This document shows positions 1 through 6,837 of a DNA stretch of 6,837 nucleotides, in pieces. The position numbers were made by a program, and so were the translations under genes. The notes under the pieces are model-generated. The model had not been told where the DNA came from, searched no databases, and saw only the letters and a list, made by a program, of their open reading frames with translations. Location of the stretch: NCBI GenBank assembly GCA_030146605.1, contig JASLBO010000564.1, forward strand, positions 1-6,837, in the 5' to 3' direction. Every line of letters starts with the position of its first letter. The stretch's first letter is position 1. The stretch is from Sphingomonas sp. (GTDB taxonomy: Bacteria > Pseudomonadota > Alphaproteobacteria > Sphingomonadales > Sphingomonadaceae).

Positions 1-576
1 GCCGATCTCGTCGGCGTGGCGGCATCGGCTTGCGATTTCGTCGTGGTGCCCAAGGTGGAGGCGGCAGCGGACGCGGCGGCGATCGCCGGGGCTGTCGGCA
101 AGCCGCTGCTGGCGATGATCGAGACCCCCCTCGGGGTGCTCGCGGCCGAGAATATTGCGGCGGTGCCGGGAGTCGATGGTCTCATCGCCGGGGTCAACGA
201 TCTGCGGGCGACGCTCGGCATTCCCGCAGCAGGCGGTCGCGACGGGCTGATGCTGTCGCTCCAGATGATCGTGCTCGCGGCGCGCGCAAATGCGGTGTGG
301 GCGATCGACGGCGTATTCAACGCGCTCGACGACGCCGAGGGACTTGCCGCCGAATGCCGCCACGGCCGCTCGCTCGGGTTCGACGGCAAGTCGCTGATCC
401 ATCCGAACCAGATCGACATCGCGGCGCGGGCGTTCGGCCCCGGCGAGGCCGAAATTGCCGAGGCGCAGGCACTGATCGCGGCAGCGACCGGCGGTGCCGA
501 GCGCTTCGGCGACCGGATGATCGAGTCGATGCATGTCGCGCAGGCGCGCGCGCTGATCGCGCGGCATCGCCGCTAG
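1..576 (+). CDS. CoA ester lyase, HpcH/HpaI aldolase / CitE-like family (5' end outside window)
   Basis: The reading frame is open from the first base, so this is the C-terminal 191 residues of a gene that begins upstream. The family cleaves or forms C-C bonds of CoA thioesters (citryl-, malyl-, citramalyl-CoA) with Mg2+ in a TIM barrel. Visible motifs are MIETPLG (visible residues 39-45), whose Glu41 matches a metal-binding acid of the family; GVNDL (64-68), whose Asp67 matches the second metal ligand; and the C-terminal block AIDGVFN followed by GFDGKSLIHPNQI, typical of the CitE/malyl-CoA lyase branch. The TAG stop is at 574-576. The substrate cannot be decided from this fragment: citramalyl-CoA, malyl-CoA and methylmalyl-CoA type lyases all share these motifs. 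The next gene begins 79 bases downstream on the same strand and suggests no pathway link. Family assignment is firm; specificity is unknown. Confidence 0.88.
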   Translation, partial: ADLVGVAASACDFVVVPKVEAAADAAAIAGAVGKPLLAMIETPLGVLAAENIAAVPGVDGLIAGVNDLRATLGIPAAGGRDGLMLSLQMIVLAARANAVWAIDGVFNALDDAEGLAAECRHGRSLGFDGKSLIHPNQIDIAARAFGPGEAEIAEAQALIAAATGGAERFGDRMIESMHVAQARALIARHRR

Positions 577-600
577 CTCCGGGATTCCCCTGCGATGGCG

Positions 601-612
601 GCAGGCGCCTGC
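601..612. repeat. 12-bp perfect palindrome GCAGGCGCCTGC in the first intergenic gap
   Basis: The gap 577-655 carries one clear element, a perfect 12-bp inverted repeat without spacer, 43 bases before the next start codon. As RNA it could form only a 4-bp stem with a 4-base loop, and no T-run follows, so it does not look like an intrinsic terminator. A DNA-binding site is possible. Its core GGCGCCTGC (604-612) recurs in the gap before guaB at 1058-1066. In GC-rich DNA such matches can arise by chance. Confidence 0.35.
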
Positions 613-655
613 AGCGCTATGCGCCTCGCCAACACGGCTCTGGCGGGGTGAGACC

Positions 656-2592
<1,937 letters not shown>

Positions 2593-2595
2593 ACC

Positions 2596-3783
2596 ATGAC
2601 GCCGGCGGCACGCACCCAGGCGGCGATCGAATTGCTCGACCGGATCGTCGTTGCCGCGCGTGATCAGGGGGCCGCGGCCGACACGCTGATCGCGCGTTGG
2701 TTCGCCGAACGCCGCTATGCCGGGTCGAAAGACCGACGTGCGGTACGCACGCTCGTCTATGACGCCGTCCGCCTGTGCGGCGAACGCCCGGAAAGCGGCC
2801 GCGCGGCAATGCTGGCGCTGGCGGCCGAACAGCCCGAGATCGCCGGAGCGTTCGATGGCTCGCCTTACGGTCCGGCGTCGATCGAGCCGGGCGAGCCGGT
2901 CGCCACCGCGGGCCACGCGCCGGGCTGGTTGATCAAGAAGCTCCGGGCATCGGACGTTCCCATCGAAGAGCAGGCCGCGTTGCTGGGCCGGGCGCCGCTC
3001 GACATCCGCGTCAATCGGCTCAAGGCGACGCGCGATCAGATCGCGGCCGGACTTCCCGACGCCGAGCCGCTCGCCTTCCTCGCCGACGCGTTGCGGCTGC
3101 CGGCCGAGACCAGGGTCGATCAGCTACCCGCTTATGCCGCCGGCCAACTGGAAGTGCAGGACGCAGGCAGCCAGCTCGTCACGCTGGCGGCCGGTGCTGC
3201 GCCGGGACAGCATGTCGTCGATCTCTGCGCGGGCGGCGGCGGCAAGACGCTGGCGCTCGCCGCATTGATGAACAATCAGGGCAGCATTCTCGCCTGCGAC
3301 GTGGACCGCGGGCGGCTACAGCGGCTGCCCGAGCGCGCGCGTCGGGCAGGGGCGACGATCGCCGAAACGCGGCTGCTCAACCCCGGGCGCGAGGCCGAGC
3401 AACTGGAAGACGAGGTAGCGCGCGCCGATATCGTGTTCGTCGATGCGCCTTGCTCGGGCACGGGCACGTGGCGGCGCAACCCCGAGGCGCGCTGGCGGCT
3501 GAGCCATGATCGGCTCGACAAGTTGGTCGCGATCCAGCGCCACATCATGGGGATCGCCGCGGAGCTGGTGCGGCCGGGCGGGGCGCTGGTCTATGTCGTC
3601 TGCTCGGTGCTCGACGATGAAGGCGCCAATCAAGTGCAGGCATTCCTCAATGCCTTCCCCGGCTGGTCGGCCGAGCCGCTTACGATCGGCGCGGGCAGGC
3701 CGCGCGGCGCCGGACTCCGGCTCACCCCGCTGGCAGATTCGACCGACGGCTTTTTTGTCGCGAAGATGGTTCGGCCATGGTAG
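2596..3783 (+). CDS. RsmB/NOP-family SAM-dependent RNA (cytosine-5) methyltransferase
   Basis: The 395-residue protein belongs to the family that methylates C5 of cytosine in rRNA or tRNA using S-adenosylmethionine. The family signature QDAGSQ (188-193) precedes the SAM-binding motif I DLCAGGGGKT (209-218). Motif IV is DAPCSGTGTWRRNP (283-296) with Cys286, the family's release cysteine, and motif VI is YVVCS (333-337) with Cys336, the expected nucleophile. Motif VI usually reads TCS, so Val335 is a variant. The N-terminal part (1-110) has YAGSKDRRAV and helices reminiscent of the NusB-like region but is short, so I do not claim that it is RsmB acting on C967 of 16S rRNA; another rRNA or tRNA cytosine is equally possible. 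ATG 2596 lies three bases after the guaB stop and no Shine-Dalgarno sequence is visible at a usable distance, which suggests translational coupling. It ends at TAG 3781-3783. Confidence 0.92.
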   Translation: MTPAARTQAAIELLDRIVVAARDQGAAADTLIARWFAERRYAGSKDRRAVRTLVYDAVRLCGERPESGRAAMLALAAEQPEIAGAFDGSPYGPASIEPGEPVATAGHAPGWLIKKLRASDVPIEEQAALLGRAPLDIRVNRLKATRDQIAAGLPDAEPLAFLADALRLPAETRVDQLPAYAAGQLEVQDAGSQLVTLAAGAAPGQHVVDLCAGGGGKTLALAALMNNQGSILACDVDRGRLQRLPERARRAGATIAETRLLNPGREAEQLEDEVARADIVFVDAPCSGTGTWRRNPEARWRLSHDRLDKLVAIQRHIMGIAAELVRPGGALVYVVCSVLDDEGANQVQAFLNAFPGWSAEPLTIGAGRPRGAGLRLTPLADSTDGFFVAKMVRPW

Positions 3784-3802
3784 CCGTGCGCGCCTCGGTT
3801 TC

Positions 3803-3806
3803 GGAG
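3803..3806 (+). promoter_or_regulatory. Ribosome binding site GGAG of the TPR gene
   Basis: GGAG sits six bases before ATG 3813. It supports that start over ATG 3777, which overlaps the methyltransferase stop (ATGGTAG) and has no comparable site in front of it. Confidence 0.65.
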
Positions 3807-3812
3807 ATTTTG

Positions 3813-4319
3813 ATGCGGATCACTGCAATTTCGGCGGCCGCCGCGCTGATGGTGCTTTCGGTTTCGACCTCGCTGATGGCGCAGCGCCCCGACGATCAGA
3901 TCGACCCCAGGTCGCTCGCGCTGCTCCAGGAAGGACGCACGGCCAAAGCGGCGGGCAATCTCGACGGCGCGCAGGACGCGCTCGAGAGCGCGCTCGCAGT
4001 GGATCCGCGCAACCGCGAGGCGTTCCTCGTCCTCGCCGATATCGCGCGGGCGCGTGGGCTGCCGGGCAAGGCGATTCGCTTCTATTCGGAAGCGCTGGCG
4101 CTCGAGCCGAACGACCTTGCCGCGCTGCGCGGGCAGGGCGAGGCGCTGGTCGCCAAGGGGGCGACGGCCAAGGCCAGGGAAAACCTCGCAAAGATCAAGA
4201 CGGCGTGCGGCGGCGAATGCAACGACGCCGCCTTGCTCACCGCATCGATCGCCAAGGGGCCGCCGGTCACTGCAACGGCACAGGCCGAACCGGCCAAGCC
4301 CGCGCCTGCCAAGCCCTAG
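3813..4319 (+). CDS. Small exported tetratricopeptide repeat protein
   Basis: With start ATG 3813 the product has 168 residues. Residues 1-23 form a signal peptide: MRIT, then a hydrophobic Ala/Leu/Val core, then probable cleavage after Ala23 (SLMA|Q), although Leu at -3 is not ideal. The mature protein should be periplasmic. Two TPR units follow (about 34-67 with [12 protein letters not shown], and 68-101 with [11 protein letters not shown]), then a partial third unit (102-130). After this come the closely spaced cysteines Cys132 and Cys136, which could form a disulfide after export, and an Ala/Pro/Lys-rich tail (about 150-168). TPRs are protein-binding scaffolds; no catalytic motif is present and the partner is unknown. 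An alternative start at 3777 adds 12 residues before the signal peptide. The gene follows the methyltransferase by 29 bases and probably belongs to the guaB unit. Its stop codon overlaps that of rsmA on the other strand. Confidence 0.85.
   Translation: MRITAISAAAALMVLSVSTSLMAQRPDDQIDPRSLALLQEGRTAKAAGNLDGAQDALESALAVDPRNREAFLVLADIARARGLPGKAIRFYSEALALEPNDLAALRGQGEALVAKGATAKARENLAKIKTACGGECNDAALLTASIAKGPPVTATAQAEPAKPAPAKP
4316..4319. other. Shared CTAG: overlapping stop codons of convergent genes
   Basis: The palindrome CTAG supplies TAG on the plus strand (4317-4319, end of the TPR gene) and TAG on the minus strand (4318-4316, end of rsmA). The two coding regions therefore overlap tail to tail by four bases. 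No intrinsic terminator with a T-run is visible on either side, so at least one transcript must extend antisense into the opposing gene, or termination must depend on Rho or on polymerase collision. Confidence 0.95.
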
Positions 4320-5131
4320 CTCAGCGCGCGCGCCAGCGCGACATACTCCGCGACCGAGACGGTCTCGGCGCGGCGGCTCGACTCGATCCCGAGCTGCTCC
4401 ATCGCCGCGAGCGCGCCGGGCACGCCCTTCAAGCTTTGCCGCAGCATCTTGCGCCGCTGCCCGAACGCCGCTCCGGTCAGCCCCTCCAACACCTGCAGCC
4501 TGACTCCTTCGGGTGCCTCGGCGGGCACGATGTGGACAACCGCCGACATCACCTTGGGCGGCGGGGTGAAGGCCGAGCGATGCACCGTCATCGCAATTCG
4601 CGGCGTCGAGCGCCACTGCGCGAGCACCGCGAGCCGGCCATAGGCTTCGGACCCTGCGGTCGCGACGATGCGCTCGGCGACTTCCTTCTGGAACATCAGC
4701 GTCAGGCTCGCCCACCAGGGATGCCACGCCGCCGAAAGCCAGCCGACCAGCAGCGCCGTGCCGACATTGTAGGGCAGGTTGGCGACGACATGCGGCTTAC
4801 CCGCGAACAACGCCGGCGCGTCGACCTCGAGCGCGTCGCCTTCGATCAGCGTCAGCTTGCCGGGAAAGAAGTCGCCCAGCTCCGCCAGCGCTGGGATGCA
4901 GCGTCGGTCGCGCTCGACCGCGGTAACCGCGGCACCCGCTTCGAGCAGCGCGCGCGTGAGCCCGCCGGGGCCGGGACCGACCTCGAACACCTCCGCGCCG
5001 GAAAGATCGCCCGGCACGCGGGCGATGCGGGCGAGAAGCTGGTGGTCGAACAGGAAGTTCTGCCCCAGCGCCTTGCTCGCGCTGAGACCATGTTTGCGAA
5101 TGACGTCACGGAGCGGCGGCAGTTCGGTCAC
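4316..5131 (-). CDS. rsmA: 16S rRNA (adenine(1518)-N6/adenine(1519)-N6)-dimethyltransferase
   Basis: RsmA (KsgA) dimethylates two adjacent adenines in helix 45 of 16S rRNA late in small-subunit assembly; its loss confers kasugamycin resistance in other bacteria. The product has 271 residues (E. coli 273). [10 protein letters not shown] (20-29) is the conserved N-terminal block. SAM-binding motif I is [10 protein letters not shown] (50-59), VERD (72-75) is the acidic motif II region, and GDA (98-100) also contacts SAM. The catalytic motif NLPYN (118-122) is intact. FQKEVAER (147-154), PPPKV (190-194) and the basic [10 protein letters not shown] (225-234) complete the family pattern. The start is GTG at 5131-5129, overlapping the pdxA stop as GTGA. 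The open frame runs upstream to 5353 but lies inside pdxA and lacks homology. Translational coupling to pdxA is likely because no good Shine-Dalgarno sequence precedes the GTG. Confidence 0.97.
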   Translation of the reverse strand: MTELPPLRDVIRKHGLSASKALGQNFLFDHQLLARIARVPGDLSGAEVFEVGPGPGGLTRALLEAGAAVTAVERDRRCIPALAELGDFFPGKLTLIEGDALEVDAPALFAGKPHVVANLPYNVGTALLVGWLSAAWHPWWASLTLMFQKEVAERIVATAGSEAYGRLAVLAQWRSTPRIAMTVHRSAFTPPPKVMSAVVHIVPAEAPEGVRLQVLEGLTGAAFGQRRKMLRQSLKGVPGALAAMEQLGIESSRRAETVSVAEYVALARALS

Positions 5132-6132
5132 GAATTGCCCGCGGCGGCCTCTGCCCGGCGAGCGGCCTGCGCCGCGGCCATGCGGATCGCGGCGATCATC
5201 GCGCCGGGATTGGCCTCGTTTTGGCCGGCGATGCCAAAGGCGGTGCCGTGATCGGGCGAGGTCCGGACGATCGGCAGCCCCAGCGTCGTGTTCACGCCAT
5301 CGTCGAAATGCAGCGTCTTGATCGGGATCAGCGCCTGATCGTGATAGAGGCACAGCGCCGCATCATAGCCGGCGCGTGCGCGTGCGTGAAACATCGTGTC
5401 GGCGGCGAAAGGACCCACCGCATCTATCCCCTCCGCGCGAAGCTGCTCGATCGCCGGGATGAGGATGTCGATCTCCTCGCGGCCGATCTCGCCGCTTTCC
5501 CCGGCATGCGGATTGAGGCCGGCAAAGGCCAGGCGGGGCTTCTCGATCCCGAAATTGCGGTAGAGACCCCGCGCGGTGACCCGCGCCTTGGCGACGATCA
5601 GCTCCTGCGAGATCAACGACGGCACATCGGCGAGCGCGACATGCACGGTGATCGGAACCACCCGCAGCGTCGGCCCCGCGAGCATCATAACGGTGTTTTC
5701 GCTGGCGACGCCGCAGCGTTCGGCGATGAACTCGGTCTGCCCGGGATAGGTGAAGCCGATACGGTAGAGCTGCGCCTTGGATACCGGGCCGGTCACCAGC
5801 GCGCTGGCGGCACCGGAACGCGTCAGCCCCGCGGCGACCTCGAGCGACTGCAGTGCGCAGCGCGCGCTCTCCACATCGGGCACGCCCGGAACCACTTCCA
5901 GATTGTCGCAGATCACCAGAATCGGAAGCGCATCGGCGAAGACCGCCGCGGCCTCATCCGGATTGCCTATCCGCGCGATCGGGCCGTCCCAGATCTTCTC
6001 GACCGCGCGCGGGTCGCCGACCGCAAAGAAGGGCGGCAGCGACTGTAGTTCGCGCGCACTCCACGCCTTGGCTACGATCTCCGGGCCGATCCCGGCAGGA
6101 TCGCCCGTCGCGACGGCGAGCGGCGTCAGCAT
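5128..6132 (-). CDS. pdxA: 4-hydroxythreonine-4-phosphate dehydrogenase
   Basis: PdxA oxidises 4-phosphohydroxy-L-threonine with NAD(P)+ to an unstable product that PdxJ condenses into pyridoxine 5'-phosphate in the DXP-dependent vitamin B6 pathway. The 334-residue product is near the E. coli length (329). Motifs in order are GDPAGIGPE (10-18), ALVTGPVSK (111-119), GQTEF (131-135), GLNPHAGE (205-212), [10 protein letters not shown] (263-272) and TSPDHGTAF (291-299). His164, His209 and His264 match the three metal-binding histidines known in E. coli PdxA (166, 211, 266). It starts at ATG 6132, 15 bases after surA ends, with AGGAG overlapping the surA stop, and its own TGA (5130-5128) overlaps the rsmA start. 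It should be read from the surA transcript. The Ala-rich C-terminal tail (about 319-334) extends past the conserved core. Confidence 0.97.
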   Translation of the reverse strand: MLTPLAVATGDPAGIGPEIVAKAWSARELQSLPPFFAVGDPRAVEKIWDGPIARIGNPDEAAAVFADALPILVICDNLEVVPGVPDVESARCALQSLEVAAGLTRSGAASALVTGPVSKAQLYRIGFTYPGQTEFIAERCGVASENTVMMLAGPTLRVVPITVHVALADVPSLISQELIVAKARVTARGLYRNFGIEKPRLAFAGLNPHAGESGEIGREEIDILIPAIEQLRAEGIDAVGPFAADTMFHARARAGYDAALCLYHDQALIPIKTLHFDDGVNTTLGLPIVRTSPDHGTAFGIAGQNEANPGAMIAAIRMAAAQAARRAEAAAGNS

Positions 6133-6143
6133 CCGCTCGCCCG

Positions 6144-6148
6144 CTCCT
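6144..6148 (-). promoter_or_regulatory. Ribosome binding site AGGAG of pdxA, overlapping the surA stop
   Basis: On the minus strand the surA stop reads TGAGGAG, so the AGGAG begins within the TGA and lies 11 bases before the pdxA ATG. The spacing is a little long, but no better purine run is present. The arrangement fits termination-reinitiation within one operon. Confidence 0.6.
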
Positions 6149-6837
6149 CAGCGATATTCGACCAGCGCGTCGCGGCGCAGATCGCGCAGCATGCGCTGGG
6201 CGCGCAGGTTGGTGCGTTCTTCCTCGAGCTGGGTCTGCACCTGCTCGACCGAAGGTTCGTTCGATTCCTTGGGATCGTCGCGGCCGCACAACACCAGGAC
6301 GCGGACGCCGTCCTCCACCGAACCGAAGGGCTGGGTCACCTGACCGACCTGAAGCGGCATGATCATGTTCTGCAGTGCCGCCGGCAGTTCCTTGATCTGG
6401 ATGCCGTCGCGATCGACGACTTCGGCATTCTGCGCCTGCGCGACACCGGCAACGTCGCCGCAACCCTTGATCGCGCGTGTCGCGCTGGCAAACTCGCCGG
6501 CGCGCGCCGTGGCCTGCGCTTCGGTAGTGCCCTTCGCGAAGCTGATCGCGACCTGACGCAGGCTGAGCCTGGCGTCGCGCGGGTCGGCGGTCAGCACCTG
6601 GCGCTTGTCGGCGAGGTACAGGATCGAGAAGCCGGTCGGCAGCTGGATCGGACCGGCCACCTGACCGGGCTGCATCTCCTGCGCTGCCTTGGCGAGCGCA
6701 TCGGGCAGCATCGCCGGGCGGATCCAGCCGAGATCGCCGCCCACCGACTTGGTCGAGGCTTCCGAATAGGTCTTGGCGAGATAATCGAACGGTGCGCCTT
6801 CGCGCATCTGCTGGATCATGCGCTGCATGCCGGCATG
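6148..6837 (-). CDS. surA: SurA-type periplasmic peptidyl-prolyl isomerase/chaperone (5' end outside window)
   Basis: The frame is open to the window edge, so the visible 229 residues are the C-terminal part and the signal peptide and SurA N-domain lie beyond. SurA escorts unfolded outer-membrane proteins through the periplasm. The first parvulin (PpiC) domain is seen from its middle: FDYLAKTYSE (18-27), GGDLGWIRP (33-41), MQPGQVAGPI (55-64), and GFSILYLADKR (69-79). A second, more diverged parvulin-like unit covers about 90-186, with LRQVAISF (93-100), LQVGQVTQPF (162-171) and GVRVLVLCG (177-185). Cys126 and Cys184 both fall in it and could pair. A charged helix (about 195-229) ends the protein and should pack back on the missing N-domain. 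The symbol rests on domain layout and on the pdxA-rsmA context shared with known surA loci. The whole gene would be needed to exclude another PpiC-type protein. Confidence 0.9.
   Translation of the reverse strand, partial: HAGMQRMIQQMREGAPFDYLAKTYSEASTKSVGGDLGWIRPAMLPDALAKAAQEMQPGQVAGPIQLPTGFSILYLADKRQVLTADPRDARLSLRQVAISFAKGTTEAQATARAGEFASATRAIKGCGDVAGVAQAQNAEVVDRDGIQIKELPAALQNMIMPLQVGQVTQPFGSVEDGVRVLVLCGRDDPKESNEPSVEQVQTQLEEERTNLRAQRMLRDLRRDALVEYR

Noticed and set aside
4283..4295. GGCCG-AAC-CGGCC hairpin near the end of the TPR gene as a terminator
   Set aside because: It is a five-base-pair stem within coding sequence with no following T-run; it most likely reflects Ala/Pro/Glu codons.
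3630..4727. A 365-codon minus-strand frame across the TPR gene and part of rsmA
   Set aside because: It conflicts with rsmA in a different frame of the same strand and shows no recognisable motif.
3506..5251. A 581-codon plus-strand open frame running through the methyltransferase, the TPR gene and antisense to rsmA
   Set aside because: It crosses three well-supported genes in another frame. Its Arg/Ala/Gly-rich product resembles no family, and such frames are expected in GC-rich DNA.
5132..5353. N-terminal extension of rsmA into pdxA
   Set aside because: It would lie entirely within pdxA in another frame and makes RsmA about 74 residues too long. GTG 5131 gives the usual length.
5221..6048. 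A 275-codon plus-strand frame opposite pdxA
   Set aside because: pdxA is unmistakable on the minus strand. The antisense product is low-complexity Arg-rich sequence without domains.

Overview
The window is GC-rich, densely packed chromosomal DNA, most likely from an alphaproteobacterium of the Sphingomonadales. That placement is inferred from protein character and gene order, not from a marker gene. Genes fill almost everything. The only gaps are 577-655, 1055-1134, 29 bases before the TPR gene and 15 bases before pdxA. I see no mobile element, tRNA, rRNA, CRISPR array, attachment site or phage gene.

Plus-strand half (1-4319): the 3' part of a CitE-like HpcH/HpaI-family C-C lyase; a small helical protein of unknown function with a faint hemerythrin-like pattern (656-1054); guaB, the IMP dehydrogenase committing IMP to GMP synthesis (1135-2592); a RsmB/NOP-type RNA cytosine-5 methyltransferase starting three bases after the guaB stop (2596-3783); and a short exported TPR protein (3813-4319). 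guaB, the methyltransferase and probably the TPR gene look co-transcribed.

Minus-strand half (6837-4316): surA (3' part, periplasmic parvulin-type chaperone), pdxA (vitamin B6 synthesis) and rsmA/ksgA (16S rRNA adenine dimethyltransferase). This is the surA-pdxA-rsmA order known from many Proteobacteria, usually with lptD upstream, which would lie beyond position 6837. pdxA and rsmA overlap by GTGA, and the pdxA Shine-Dalgarno sequence overlaps the surA stop.

The two transcription units converge and collide: the TPR gene and rsmA share the palindromic tetranucleotide CTAG, which gives each of them its TAG stop codon. No terminator is visible at the junction.

This is an ordinary housekeeping region. 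I do not find a new biological system. The points worth a second look are the shared-stop junction, the uncharacterised 132-residue protein, the small periplasmic TPR protein, a possible fold in front of guaB, and motif variants in the methyltransferase.
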